Origin: Porticoccaceae bacterium
GTDB lineage: Bacteria > Pseudomonadota > Gammaproteobacteria > Pseudomonadales > Porticoccaceae
Direction: 5' to 3'
DNA length: 64,000 bases
Assembly (NCBI GenBank): GCA_029248755.1
Contig: JAQWIR010000010.1
Coordinates: 1 to 64,000, forward strand
The position numbers and the translations under genes were made by a program. This document shows positions 44,864 to 53,498 of this stretch, in pieces. Position 1 is the first letter of the stretch; every line of letters begins with the position of its first letter. The notes under the pieces were generated by a model that saw only the letters and a list, made by a program, of their open reading frames with translations, made no database searches and was not told where the DNA came from.

Positions 44864-45430
44864 ATGCAACAATTATTCGTACTGGCCATCAGTGCATTTA
44901 TTCTTGCTGGTTGTACCAGTGTAGTAAATACGTTCAAAAGTGAGCCTTTTGAGCCAGACCCTACTAAAAAAGGGATCATTTCAAGTTTAAATGATAAAAA
45001 AATGAGCACTTATATTGGTGTAAACCTTAAAAAAGCTGCTCCTGAACTCAATGATTCCCACATCAATGTAACCACTGTTAATTCAGTTGTTCTTTTAGCG
45101 GGTGAAGTGCCAAGTAATGAGATGAAGCTACTTTCGGGTAAGGTTGCTCGTGACTTCACTGGAGTTCGCAAAGTCCACAATGAACTTCAAATCAGAGGAA
45201 ATACCTCCTTGGTATCTCGTACTAATGATAAAATTCTTGCCGCACAAATTAAAACTAAATTGGTTTTTGAAGAACAGGTTAGCTCTTCACAAATCACTGT
45301 GCTGGCTGAAGATGGTATTGTCTTTCTAATGGGTATTACCACCAAAGCCAATGGAGATTTGGCAGCCAATATTGCAAGCAGTAATAGTGGGGTGAGAAAA
45401 GTAGTTAAAGTGTTTGAGTACGTAGACTAG
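44864..45430 (+). CDS. dolP: Outer membrane lipoprotein DolP (two BON domains)
   Basis: Division- and outer-membrane-integrity lipoprotein that binds anionic phospholipids. A signal peptide ends with lipobox LAGC near residue 17. Two BON domains follow (about 50-115 with GVNLKKAAPELNDSHINVTTVNSVVLLAGEV, and about 125-188 with KTKLVFEEQVSSSQITVLAEDGIVFLMG). The 188-residue length is normal. It closes the lpoA cluster and converges on a thiolase gene with 5 bp between stops. Confidence 0.94.
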   Translation: MQQLFVLAISAFILAGCTSVVNTFKSEPFEPDPTKKGIISSLNDKKMSTYIGVNLKKAAPELNDSHINVTTVNSVVLLAGEVPSNEMKLLSGKVARDFTGVRKVHNELQIRGNTSLVSRTNDKILAAQIKTKLVFEEQVSSSQITVLAEDGIVFLMGITTKANGDLAANIASSNSGVRKVVKVFEYVD

Positions 45431-45435
45431 ACTAC

Positions 45436-46614
45436 TTATAACAACTCAAGGGCCACTGCGGTGGCCTCTCCACCACCAATACACAAACTGGCTACACCTT
45501 TTTTTCCATTAATTTGTCTCAAAGCATGGACTAAAGACACAATAATCCTCGCGCCGCTGGCTCCAATGGGATGTCCTAGGGCGCAGGCACCGCCATTTAT
45601 ATTTATTTTTTCATGAGCGATACCTAAGTCAACCATTGCCGCCATGGGCACTATCGCAAAAGCCTCATTGATTTCCCAAAGATCAACATCTGAAACAGTC
45701 CAGCCAACTCTGTTTAATGTCTTTTTAATCGCCGTAATTGGAGCTGTGGTAAACCATTCTGGCTCATGAGCAGATTGATCATATCCATGTATCAAGGCTA
45801 TTGGCTTTAAGTTAAGTGCTTCAGCTTTACTGGCTAGCATCATTGTTATTGCGGCCGCACCATCCGATATGGAACTTGCATTTGCGGCTGTCACAGTTCC
45901 ATCTTTAGTGAAAGCAGGACGAAGCATGGGGATTTTTTCTGGATTTGCAGACAGGGGTTGTTGATCATTTTCTACTGATACCTGAATATTTTTATTTACC
46001 ACTGACACAGGTGCAATTTCTGCTTTAAATAACCCTTGATCAATTGCTCTTTTTGCTCGCTTTAATGATTCTAACGCAAAAGCGTCCTGATCCTTTCGAC
46101 TAAACTTATACTTTGCTGCACAGTGCTCAGCAAACTGACCCATAGACAGGGATTTAAAAGCGTCCTGCAAGCCATCTATCTGCATATGGTCTAGAAGTTG
46201 GCGATCACCAAAACGATAGCCCTCACGAGCCAAAGGAAGTAAGTGAGGCGCGCGACTCATATTCTCCATTCCGCCAGCAATTATTATTTCAGATTGTTCG
46301 GACCTTAAAGCATTGCACGCAATAGTGACTGCACTCATACCTGAACCACAGACTTTGTTCACCGTAGTGCAAGCGGTATTCAAGTTTAGCCCGGCAGATA
46401 GAGCAGCTTGTCTTGAAGGCGCCTGACCTAAACCGGCACTGAGAACACAACCCATAATTACTTCATCAATTTGACAGGAATTTAAACCAGAAGATTCTAG
46501 TGCTGCCGCTATTGCTGTGGCGCCTAATTGGGGACTTGATATAGAGGATAAATCACCTAGCATCCCCCCTATTGGGGTTCGCTTTGCAGACAATATTGCA
46601 ATTGACTCAGGCAT
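45436..46614 (-). CDS. Acetyl-CoA acetyltransferase (thiolase)
   Basis: Thiolase II family enzyme condensing or cleaving acetoacetyl-CoA. The acyl-enzyme Cys is in NKVCGSGMSAV near residue 88, with GGMENMS, GHPIGASG (catalytic His) and CIGGGEATAV (second Cys). The 392-residue length is normal. There is no partner gene for ketone-body, PHB or fatty acid metabolism nearby, so the exact role is open. It follows sspB by 32 bp. Confidence 0.94.
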   Translation of the reverse strand: MPESIAILSAKRTPIGGMLGDLSSISSPQLGATAIAAALESSGLNSCQIDEVIMGCVLSAGLGQAPSRQAALSAGLNLNTACTTVNKVCGSGMSAVTIACNALRSEQSEIIIAGGMENMSRAPHLLPLAREGYRFGDRQLLDHMQIDGLQDAFKSLSMGQFAEHCAAKYKFSRKDQDAFALESLKRAKRAIDQGLFKAEIAPVSVVNKNIQVSVENDQQPLSANPEKIPMLRPAFTKDGTVTAANASSISDGAAAITMMLASKAEALNLKPIALIHGYDQSAHEPEWFTTAPITAIKKTLNRVGWTVSDVDLWEINEAFAIVPMAAMVDLGIAHEKININGGACALGHPIGASGARIIVSLVHALRQINGKKGVASLCIGGGEATAVALELL

Positions 46615-46646
46615 TGATCACTCCATCATAGCCTTCGTTTGGGGTT

Positions 46647-47075
46647 CTATTTAACGACGCGTAACGACGGCTTGGCTTTTGGTTTGGACGATTGACTCGC
46701 CTTTTTGGTAGATGTTACCACAGTTGGTCCTTTGATCGGCGGCGGATCATTTTCAGGTTCATCATCTAATTCAAATACCATGCCCTGGCCATTTTCATGA
46801 GCATAGATACCAATAATAGATGCCACAGGGACCACAATATCAATAGGTATGCCACCAAACCTTGTGGTGAACGCAACCGATTGATGATTCATATCAAAAT
46901 TACTGACTGCGCGAGGTGCGATATTCAGAACAATCTGCCCATCAGTTACAAACTCTTGGGGCACTTCTACACCAGAATGGTAGGCATCAACCGCAATATA
47001 GGGTGTGCAATCACAATCTACTATCCATTCATAAAATGCTTTTAGTAAATAGGGGCGATTAGACCTCATAGTCAT
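46647..47075 (-). CDS. sspB: ClpXP adaptor SspB
   Basis: Binds ssrA-tagged proteins and delivers them to ClpXP. The N-terminal domain shows RPYLLKAFYEWIVDCDCTPYIAVDA and ARFGG-type substrate groove residues. A flexible Lys/Pro-rich linker ends in PSLRVVK, the ClpX-binding tail. The 142-residue length is normal. It lies 9 bp after sspA, as in E. coli. Confidence 0.96.
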   Translation of the reverse strand: MTMRSNRPYLLKAFYEWIVDCDCTPYIAVDAYHSGVEVPQEFVTDGQIVLNIAPRAVSNFDMNHQSVAFTTRFGGIPIDIVVPVASIIGIYAHENGQGMVFELDDEPENDPPPIKGPTVVTSTKKASQSSKPKAKPSLRVVK

Positions 47076-47084
47076 CTCGATAGT

Positions 47085-47705
47085 TTAAGCGCGAATCTCA
47101 CGCTCAAGATCTGTGAGACTTTCTTGAAATGAAGGGCGAGCAAATAATCGGTCAATATACTCCATGAGTGGCTTGGTTTGTCGCGTGTTTGGAAGTTCTA
47201 TTCCCAACTGGGGAAGTCGCCATAACATTGGGGCCAAACAGCAATCAACAAGGGTGAATTCTTCGCTCATAAAATATGGCATCTCAATAAAGAGATCGGA
47301 AATAGACGTGAGGGATTCTTTAAATTCTTTTCTTAAAGCTTCAGTTTTTTTTGCCTCTGGATTAGCAATAATACTATCCACTAAGTTACACCAATCTTTC
47401 TCAATACGATGGATCCACAACCGACTTTGAGCTCTAGCAACTGGATATACAGGTAAAAGAGGCGGATGAGGGAATCGCTCGTCTAGATATTCCATAACAA
47501 CTTTTGATTCATAAAGGGCTAAATCGCGATCAACCAATGTAGGCAAAGTGCCATAAGGGTTTGCCTCAAGAATTTCTTGTGTCACATTGTTGGGATCGAT
47601 ATCTTCAATATCAACTGTTACGCCTTTTTCGGCTAAAACAATGCGAACCCTATGGCTGTACTGTGAACAGGAGTCTGAAAATAATGTCATTGATGATCGT
47701 CGCAA
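47085..47705 (-). CDS. sspA: Stringent starvation protein A
   Basis: GST-fold protein that binds RNA polymerase and affects stationary-phase and acid-stress expression. The N-terminal thioredoxin-like domain ([24 protein letters not shown]) and the helical C-terminal domain are complete. The TTG start at 47705 has AGAGG six bases upstream, and the resulting RRSSM-TLFS end aligns with the E. coli N-terminus. ATG at 47690 has no ribosome binding site. The position after the bc1 genes and before sspB is typical. Confidence 0.95.
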   Translation of the reverse strand: MRRSSMTLFSDSCSQYSHRVRIVLAEKGVTVDIEDIDPNNVTQEILEANPYGTLPTLVDRDLALYESKVVMEYLDERFPHPPLLPVYPVARAQSRLWIHRIEKDWCNLVDSIIANPEAKKTEALRKEFKESLTSISDLFIEMPYFMSEEFTLVDCCLAPMLWRLPQLGIELPNTRQTKPLMEYIDRLFARPSFQESLTDLEREIRA

Positions 47706-47729
47706 AATTGCCTCTCATTTAATAGTATT

Positions 47730-47747
47730 GACGCTATGCGTCTTTTT
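47730..47747. terminator. Small hairpin with a U-tract on the opposite strand
   Basis: GACGC-TAT-GCGTC is followed on the plus strand by TTTTTATTTT. The genes on both sides (cytochrome bc and sspA) run on the minus strand, where the hairpin is followed only by AATACTATT. It may end antisense transcription or mark a weak bidirectional element in the 81-bp gap. Confidence 0.35.
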
Positions 47748-47786
47748 ATTTTAGGTGCTTTCCACCCAGTATGACGAAATTTCTAT

Positions 47787-49823
47787 TTAATGCATAACCT
47801 TATGATATTCTCTAGCCAATAAAGTTGTGGGAACCAAAAGTAATAATAAGAATAATAGCACCCAACGTCCAATATGCTTTCGCTGCTCAGCCATAGGCTC
47901 AGCTATATAAGTTAGAAAATTGGTTAGATCGTATACAGCTTGATCATATTCAGCCTCACTCAAGGTACCTTTTTCCGCCAGCGTAAAACGCCCACAAGGA
48001 TCATCTAGCAAGTCTTCTCCGGTAAGAAGATCTCGCTTAATACCACCATTACTAGCAATTACTGGCCCTGGGGCACATTCTTGTAAACCCTGCAAATCCA
48101 GGAGTGCATGGGGCATACCGACATCTTTAAATACTCTATTGTTAACTCCTAGCGGCCTTGAATGATCAACATAGAAATTCTTTAAATAGGTGTAAATCCA
48201 TTCTGGAGAACGAGAGCGAGCAACCAATGTTAAGTCGGGAGGAACAGCGCCAAACCATTCTTTAGCATTATCAGCTGGCATGGAGATTTCCATTAAATCC
48301 CCAATTTTTTGACCGCTAAACACTAAATTATCCATCATTAGGTTGTGTGGGATTTTTAAATCATCTGCAACGCGCTCCCACCTTGAGTACTTGAACGAGT
48401 GACAACCCATGCAATAGTTAACCGCTATATTCGTCCCGCGCTGCAAGGACGCATAATCAGTTAACTCTGCCGTAAAAGGGTCGCAATCTATAGCCCCACA
48501 AGATTTTCCACTTTCAGCACCTACTGCCTTAATTGGCAGTACCACCATTAAAATAACCAGAAGAAGTGCACCTGTGGTTTTCCAGAAACCCATACCTCCG
48601 TCCATGGTAATTCTATCGGGTTCAGGCTTGGTCGTTTCATAACGAGTCCAGAAATAAATCCCAACAAAATAGCCAAAGTATAAAATTGTACAAACCTGGG
48701 CTAACAGGGTTCGTCCATCTGTGGGTGCTTTAACACCTAGATAACCAAGAATAATAAAGCAAGCAACAAATACCAAAATAGCGATTCGACTAATAATACC
48801 TTTGTAGCGGATTGAGCGTACAGGACTACGATCCAGCCAAGGCAATACAAATAAAACGGCAATCGCCGCTGCCATGGTAATAAATCCACCTAGCTTATCA
48901 GGAACTGCACGCAACATTGAATAGAACGGTGTGAAATACCATACAGGGGCAATATGCTCTGGGGTTTTTAATGAGTTAGCAATTTCAAAATTCGCATACT
49001 CGAGGAAATAACCTCCCATTTCTGGCATAAAGAACAAAATCGCACAGAAGACAAAGAAAAATACCACCAATGGCGCTATCTTTGTAACCACGAAATAGGG
49101 ATAAAACGGCAGGCCATCAATAGGATTACCATCTTTATCTTTGTATTTCTTGATACTCACGCCATCTGGGTTATTTGAGCCCACATCATGGAGCGCAATA
49201 ATATGCATAACCACAAGAGCCAATAGGATAATCGGCATAGCAACAACGTGCAGTGACATAAAACGATTGAGAGTAATTCCAGAAATTAAGTAATCACCAC
49301 GAATCCACTGAACAATATCTTCACCTACAACAGGTATAGCCCCAAACAGTGAAATAATAACCTGGGCACCCCAGTATGACATTTGCCCCCAGGGCAACAC
49401 ATAACCCAAGAATGCTTCTGCCATTAGTGCTACATAAATTGTCATTCCAAAGATCCAGACCAGCTCTCGAGGCGCCTTATATGAACCGTAAATAAGACCA
49501 CGAAACATATGTAAGTAGACAACAATAAAAAAGGCTGATGCGCCGGTGGAGTGAGCGTAGCGGATAATCCAGCCCAGCTCTACATCACGCATAATATATT
49601 CAACTGAAGCAAAAGCTTGCTCTGCAGAGCCTTGATAACTCATTAACAGCCAAATACCAGTAACCAATTGAATCACTAGAACGACAAGTGAAAAAATACC
49701 AAAAAGATACCAAAAATTAAAGTTTTTGGGCGCGTAGTATTGCGCCATATGGCGATTCCACTCACGCTTGAGCGTGGGCAAGCGCGAATCAAGCCATGCT
49801 GCAAAACCAGTTTCATTACTCAT
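47787..49823 (-). CDS. petBC: Fused cytochrome b / cytochrome c1 of the bc1 complex
   Basis: Ubiquinol:cytochrome c reductase subunits in one 678-residue ORF. Residues 1 to about 405 are cytochrome b with eight helices, heme ligand pairs in YAHSTGASAFFIVVYLH and LHVVAMPIILLALVVMH, and the Qo motif as PVWY. Residues about 413-435 form a signal-peptide-like segment ending AVGA. Then comes cytochrome c1 with CMGCH and a C-terminal membrane anchor. Many gammaproteobacteria keep these as two genes; a fused precursor cleaved at the internal signal is known from Bradyrhizobium fbcH. The ATG overlaps the petA stop by one base. Confidence 0.95.
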   Translation of the reverse strand: MSNETGFAAWLDSRLPTLKREWNRHMAQYYAPKNFNFWYLFGIFSLVVLVIQLVTGIWLLMSYQGSAEQAFASVEYIMRDVELGWIIRYAHSTGASAFFIVVYLHMFRGLIYGSYKAPRELVWIFGMTIYVALMAEAFLGYVLPWGQMSYWGAQVIISLFGAIPVVGEDIVQWIRGDYLISGITLNRFMSLHVVAMPIILLALVVMHIIALHDVGSNNPDGVSIKKYKDKDGNPIDGLPFYPYFVVTKIAPLVVFFFVFCAILFFMPEMGGYFLEYANFEIANSLKTPEHIAPVWYFTPFYSMLRAVPDKLGGFITMAAAIAVLFVLPWLDRSPVRSIRYKGIISRIAILVFVACFIILGYLGVKAPTDGRTLLAQVCTILYFGYFVGIYFWTRYETTKPEPDRITMDGGMGFWKTTGALLLVILMVVLPIKAVGAESGKSCGAIDCDPFTAELTDYASLQRGTNIAVNYCMGCHSFKYSRWERVADDLKIPHNLMMDNLVFSGQKIGDLMEISMPADNAKEWFGAVPPDLTLVARSRSPEWIYTYLKNFYVDHSRPLGVNNRVFKDVGMPHALLDLQGLQECAPGPVIASNGGIKRDLLTGEDLLDDPCGRFTLAEKGTLSEAEYDQAVYDLTNFLTYIAEPMAEQRKHIGRWVLLFLLLLLVPTTLLAREYHKVMH

Positions 49824-50428
49824 TAAGCTACCTCCGAATCAACACCAATAACCAACACATCATCAGACTCATAATTGTGCGGTGGAATCTCTAAATTTGT
49901 AGGCGCTGGTTTGTTCACAAAAACACGACCAGACATATCGAAAGTCGATCCGTGACAAGGACAGAAAAATCCGCCTAACCAATTATCGCCACCTAAATCA
50001 GCAGCACCCACATCTGGCCTGTAAATAGGCGCACAACCAAGATGCGTGCAAAGCCCTACAAGCACTAAAACGTCTTCTTTTCCTTTAAGCGACCTAGCAT
50101 TACCCATGATATAGGTAGGCTGATTAGCACTTTCCGATGTAGCATCTTTAAGAGAATCCGAATCAATTTGGTTAATAGCCTTTAGTGATTCGAGAGTTCG
50201 ACGCACAATATAAACTGGCTTTCCGCGCCACTCTACGACTAGTCTTCCACCGGCTTCTAGGTTAGAGATATTCACTCTAACTGGAGCTCCAGCTGCTTTA
50301 GCTTTAGCACTTGGCTGCCATGAGGCAACAAAGGGTATGGCTGCCCCGACTACACCGGCTCCGCCGATAACACCTGTGGCTCCCAGCAAAAATTTACGAC
50401 GACTTTGGTTGATACCGTCATTACTCAT
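49823..50428 (-). CDS. petA: Ubiquinol-cytochrome c reductase Rieske subunit
   Basis: Rieske [2Fe-2S] protein of the bc1 complex. ATG at 50428 is supported by AGGGAG upstream and gives a Tat-type start (SRRKFLLGATG) plus one membrane helix. Cluster ligands are CTHLGC and CPCHGS near residues 128 and 155. The 201-residue length is normal. It is the first gene of petA-petBC and has its own good promoter at 50495-50523. Confidence 0.97.
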   Translation of the reverse strand: MSNDGINQSRRKFLLGATGVIGGAGVVGAAIPFVASWQPSAKAKAAGAPVRVNISNLEAGGRLVVEWRGKPVYIVRRTLESLKAINQIDSDSLKDATSESANQPTYIMGNARSLKGKEDVLVLVGLCTHLGCAPIYRPDVGAADLGGDNWLGGFFCPCHGSTFDMSGRVFVNKPAPTNLEIPPHNYESDDVLVIGVDSEVA

Positions 50429-50460
50429 GACGCTCTCCCTTACAAAAAATGGAATGTAGA

Positions 50461-50478
50461 TCATGCCAGAAAGCATGA
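50461..50478 (-). promoter_or_regulatory. Leader hairpin upstream of petA
   Basis: TCATGC-TTTCTG-GCATGA is a perfect 6-bp stem in the predicted 5' leader between the petA promoter and its ribosome binding site. Its function is unknown; it could stabilise the message. A short T-run follows at some distance, too far for a good terminator. Confidence 0.35.
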
Positions 50479-50494
50479 TTATTTAGGTTAAGCT

Positions 50495-50523
50495 ATTATA
50501 CTCTAAATCTGTTTTTTTAGCAA
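50495..50523 (-). promoter_or_regulatory. Sigma-70-type promoter of petA-petBC
   Basis: TTGCTA (50523-50518) and a perfect TATAAT (50500-50495) are separated by 17 bp on the minus strand. Start of transcription near 50488 would give a leader of about 60 nt. It lies just downstream of the rpsI terminator, so the bc1 genes are likely expressed independently of the ribosomal genes. Confidence 0.7.
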
Positions 50524-50566
50524 TACTGCATATGCGCGCAAAAAAGATAAGTCTATGATTTTAAAG

Positions 50567-50596
50567 CAAAAAAAAGCCCGACAAATTTGCCGGGCT
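50567..50596 (-). terminator. Intrinsic terminator after rpsI
   Basis: AGCCCG (50575-50580) pairs with CGGGCT (50591-50596), and the loop side CAAATTTG is itself self-complementary. On the minus strand seven to eight T follow the stem. This is the clear end of the rplM-rpsI transcript. Confidence 0.85.
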
Positions 50597-50614
50597 CTTC
50601 TAATTCTTGGTAAA

Positions 50615-51007
50615 TTAACGCTTGGAGAACTGTGGGCGCTTTCTTGCTTTGTGCAGACCCACTTTCTTACGTTCAACTTGACGAGCATCACGAGTCAAAA
50701 AGCCTGCCTTTCTTAGAGAAGGACGAAGATTTTCATCATATTCGACTAATGCACGTGCTATACCATGACGGATAGCGCCAGCTTGTCCAAAACTGCCGCC
50801 GCCTGAAACTGAAATTTTTGCGTCAAACTTTCCAGCTAACTCCACCACATCGAATGGTTGACGAACAATCATTCGAGCAACTTCACGACCAAAATAAGTA
50901 TCCAATGAGCGATCATTTACATGAATTTCGCCCTTACCGCTTTTTAAAAACACACGTGCCGCTGATGTTTTACGTCGGCCGGTGCCATAATATTGAGTGT
51001 CTGCCAT
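50615..51007 (-). CDS. rpsI: 30S ribosomal protein S9
   Basis: Small-subunit head protein whose C-terminal tail reaches the P site. The start [18 protein letters not shown], the core [19 protein letters not shown] and the end RKRPQFSKR are diagnostic. The 130-residue length is standard. It lies 12 bp after rplM and is followed by a strong terminator. Confidence 0.99.
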   Translation of the reverse strand: MADTQYYGTGRRKTSAARVFLKSGKGEIHVNDRSLDTYFGREVARMIVRQPFDVVELAGKFDAKISVSGGGSFGQAGAIRHGIARALVEYDENLRPSLRKAGFLTRDARQVERKKVGLHKARKRPQFSKR

Positions 51008-51019
51008 GATTTATTTCCG

Positions 51020-51448
51020 TTACAGTTCTAGGGTCTGAGGCTGTTGTGCCGTATGAGGATGTTCTGAACCAACATATATTTTCAGTTTTCTGAACATCTC
51101 ACGACCAAGTGGACCTTTTGGCAACATGCCTTTGACAGCTGATTGAAGAACGCGCTCTGGCGCTTTATCCAACAACTTTTCAAAACTGATATCCTTAATA
51201 CCACCGGGATATTCAGTGTGAGAATAATAAATTTTGTTCTTGGCTTTATTACCAGTCACCGTTATTTTCTCGGCGTTAACCACGACGATATAATCGCCTG
51301 TGTCAACGTGAGGCGTGTATTCTGGCTTGTGTTTGCCACGCAAGCGTGTCGCAACTTCTGTTGCCAATCGACCCAGTGTTTTACCGGCCGCATCTACAAC
51401 ATACCAATCGCGTTCTACTGTTTCTGCTTTTGCACTATAAGTTTTCAT
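51020..51448 (-). CDS. rplM: 50S ribosomal protein L13
   Basis: Early-assembly large-subunit protein. I chose ATG at 51448 ([20 protein letters not shown]), which gives the standard 142 residues and has AGGA upstream; the frame open further upstream is leader sequence. The core [26 protein letters not shown] and the end QPQTLEL are typical. It is co-transcribed with rpsI. In E. coli L13 represses its own mRNA, and the leader here carries a hairpin near the start. Confidence 0.98.
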   Translation of the reverse strand: MKTYSAKAETVERDWYVVDAAGKTLGRLATEVATRLRGKHKPEYTPHVDTGDYIVVVNAEKITVTGNKAKNKIYYSHTEYPGGIKDISFEKLLDKAPERVLQSAVKGMLPKGPLGREMFRKLKIYVGSEHPHTAQQPQTLEL

Positions 51449-51490
51449 TAGTTCCTGCCTAAGCTTGGGGTATCCCAAAAAAGGGGGCGA

Positions 51491-51519
51491 ATTGTAAAGA
51501 GCATATTGCTCTATTACAA
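51491..51519 (-). promoter_or_regulatory. rplM-rpsI promoter with a dyad in the spacer
   Basis: TTGTAA (51519-51514) and TACAAT (51496-51491) are 17 bp apart on the minus strand. The spacer holds the dyad AGAGCA-TAT-TGCTCT (51498-51512). Downstream, the short leader contains TTGGG-ATAC-CCCAA, a 5-bp hairpin just before the ribosome binding site, a plausible target for L13 autoregulation. Confidence 0.65.
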
Positions 51520-51611
51520 GAGCTGATTGATGCAAAAACCAACTTTTTTTAGTATGGCGGCAATTTTTAGGCAAAAACAGCAGTTTGAATCTCGTTTTAA
51601 CTATAAATTAA

Positions 51612-52736
51612 CTATAAATCCTTCTCAATCTGATGTGCCCGAGATAAATATTCTAAACTTTGCATTTCTATCAAGCGGCTTTGCGTTCTTTCAAATTCGA
51701 AGGCTAATTTACTGCCATTATAAAGCTTTTCTAAGGGTAATTCAGCTGCAATCGCGAGCTTTACATTGTGATCATAAAATTCATCAACCAGATTAATGAA
51801 GCGTCTTGCACAGTCTTCACTTCCTATATTGAGTTCGGGAACATTGCTAATCACTACAGCATGGAACTCACAGGCAATATCTATATAGTCATTTTGGCTT
51901 CGCGGCCCATCACAAATTGCCAAGAAATCAAACCAAATAACATCTGATGTTCTTGCTAACACAGGAATCACTCTATCGTTTATAGTTATAAAGCAATCGC
52001 GAACAATATTTTTATCGTTAGTGGCTAGTGTTTCAAAAATATTTGAAATGGCTTTTTTAGCTTGATCATTTAAGGGGAAGTGATAGAGGAAGGTATTAGT
52101 CAATGCTCGAAGACGATAATCTGATCCCCCATCCACATTTACCACCTGACAGTGCTGCTCCAACAAAGCAATGGCTGGAAGAAAACGCTGTCGCTGCAAG
52201 CCATTTTGGTAAAGTCTAGCAGGCTCTATATTTGACGTTGCGACTAAACATACTCCTCGTGCAAAGAGCGCCTCAAAAAGTTTGCCCAAAATCATTGCAT
52301 CTGTAATATCGCTTACAAAGAATTCATCAAAGCAAATAACTTCTGTTTCACTGGCAATTTTTTCCGCCACTTTCTCAAGTGGATTTACATGTCCTTTGAA
52401 AATACTCAAATCATTGTGAACTCTGCGCATGAAACGATGAAAATGAATGCGCAATTTGGACTCAAAGGGAAGAGACTCAAAAAAACTATCCATTAAGTAG
52501 GTCTTTCCTCGACCTACACCGCCCCAGAGGTAAAGTCCACGCTCTGGGGTTTTATTAGGGGTTTTTATAAGCTGCTTCAATTGGGTAATTAAACCGCTAT
52601 CTTCTATTGTTGCGTTGTTTGCAACCAAACGATGATAGAGACCATCAAGTAGCTCAACAGCCTTTTTTTGAGCATTGTCTGCAACAAAGCCTTCACGATT
52701 TAAGTCGTCATAGTAACGCTGTTTTGGAGTTGTCAT
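51612..52736 (-). CDS. zapE: Cell division ATPase ZapE (AFG1 family)
   Basis: P-loop ATPase that acts at the division site on the Z-ring. Walker A is GGVGRGKTYLMD near residue 78, and Walker B-like ICFDEFFVSDITDA follows. ATG at 52736 gives 374 residues, close to E. coli; TTG at 52748 would add four. It is located upstream of rplM on the same strand, the usual neighbour. It is divergent from zapG. Confidence 0.94.
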   Translation of the reverse strand: MTTPKQRYYDDLNREGFVADNAQKKAVELLDGLYHRLVANNATIEDSGLITQLKQLIKTPNKTPERGLYLWGGVGRGKTYLMDSFFESLPFESKLRIHFHRFMRRVHNDLSIFKGHVNPLEKVAEKIASETEVICFDEFFVSDITDAMILGKLFEALFARGVCLVATSNIEPARLYQNGLQRQRFLPAIALLEQHCQVVNVDGGSDYRLRALTNTFLYHFPLNDQAKKAISNIFETLATNDKNIVRDCFITINDRVIPVLARTSDVIWFDFLAICDGPRSQNDYIDIACEFHAVVISNVPELNIGSEDCARRFINLVDEFYDHNVKLAIAAELPLEKLYNGSKLAFEFERTQSRLIEMQSLEYLSRAHQIEKDL

Positions 52737-52848
52737 TAATCTGCACAATGAAATTCGGCAAACAGCACTCTACCTATCCATTCTCGGCAAAACAACCCAT
52801 AGCTGGATTATTTGTTACTTTGTAATGGACTATGGAATAGTTTGAAAT

Positions 52849-52857
52849 TGGTATAAT
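52849..52857 (+). promoter_or_regulatory. Extended -10 promoter upstream of zapG
   Basis: TGGTATAAT is an extended -10 element with a perfect TATAAT at 52852-52857, about 78 bp before the zapG ATG. No good -35 is visible at the right spacing. It lies in the 198-bp divergent gap between zapE and zapG. Confidence 0.45.
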
Positions 52858-52934
52858 GCAGTATAAATCTCTATATTGAGGTACAATATTGCTATCAAAC
52901 TATATGGCAAGTAGTTAATTTTTTCGAGGGAAGC

Positions 52935-53456
52935 ATGAGCACGTTAACAATTATTATTACAGCAGCAACATTTTTTCTTATTGGCGCTGGACTTGGGCAT
53001 CTATTCGCTCGTCAAAATAAATCTGGCGATCATTCTGTTCGAGATCTAGAGAAAAAACTAACTCAATCTGAGCGTCAGCTAAAAAGCTACCAACAAGAAG
53101 TTACTGAACATTTTTTAAAAGTGTCTCACTTAACGTCAAGCATGTCACAGAGTTATCGACAGATTCATGAGCATTTGGCAACCAGTGCTATCCGACTCGC
53201 TAGCCCTGAAATTGGTAGGCAGTTACTAAAATCTGGCGGTTCTGATCTCAATCTTACCGATGAAGACGGAAATCCATTATTAAATACTGAGGATGTTCAA
53301 CCCCCTCGTGATTATGCACCCAAAGTTCCGGGCGGCATTCTTAGTGAAGACTATGGTTTCACTGAAACCGAAGATAGTAAAAGTCAGCCCGATGCTTCAG
53401 GTGAGGGTTCAACTGAAAACGATAACGATGATGACCCCACAAGCAAAGTAATCTAG
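52935..53456 (+). CDS. zapG: DUF1043 inner membrane protein ZapG (YhcB)
   Basis: In E. coli this protein links cell division and envelope growth. One N-terminal membrane segment (about residues 3-23) is followed by a coiled coil (about 35-65) and the HFLKVSHLTSSMSQSYRQIHEHLA signature, then an acidic disordered tail. The 173-residue length is slightly long because of that tail. The start has GAGGGA upstream. The pairing with zapE is conserved. Confidence 0.92.
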   Translation: MSTLTIIITAATFFLIGAGLGHLFARQNKSGDHSVRDLEKKLTQSERQLKSYQQEVTEHFLKVSHLTSSMSQSYRQIHEHLATSAIRLASPEIGRQLLKSGGSDLNLTDEDGNPLLNTEDVQPPRDYAPKVPGGILSEDYGFTETEDSKSQPDASGEGSTENDNDDDPTSKVI

Positions 53457-53498
53457 TCAAAGTTGACTATTAATGTAAAAGACAGGAGGTCTTAATTA

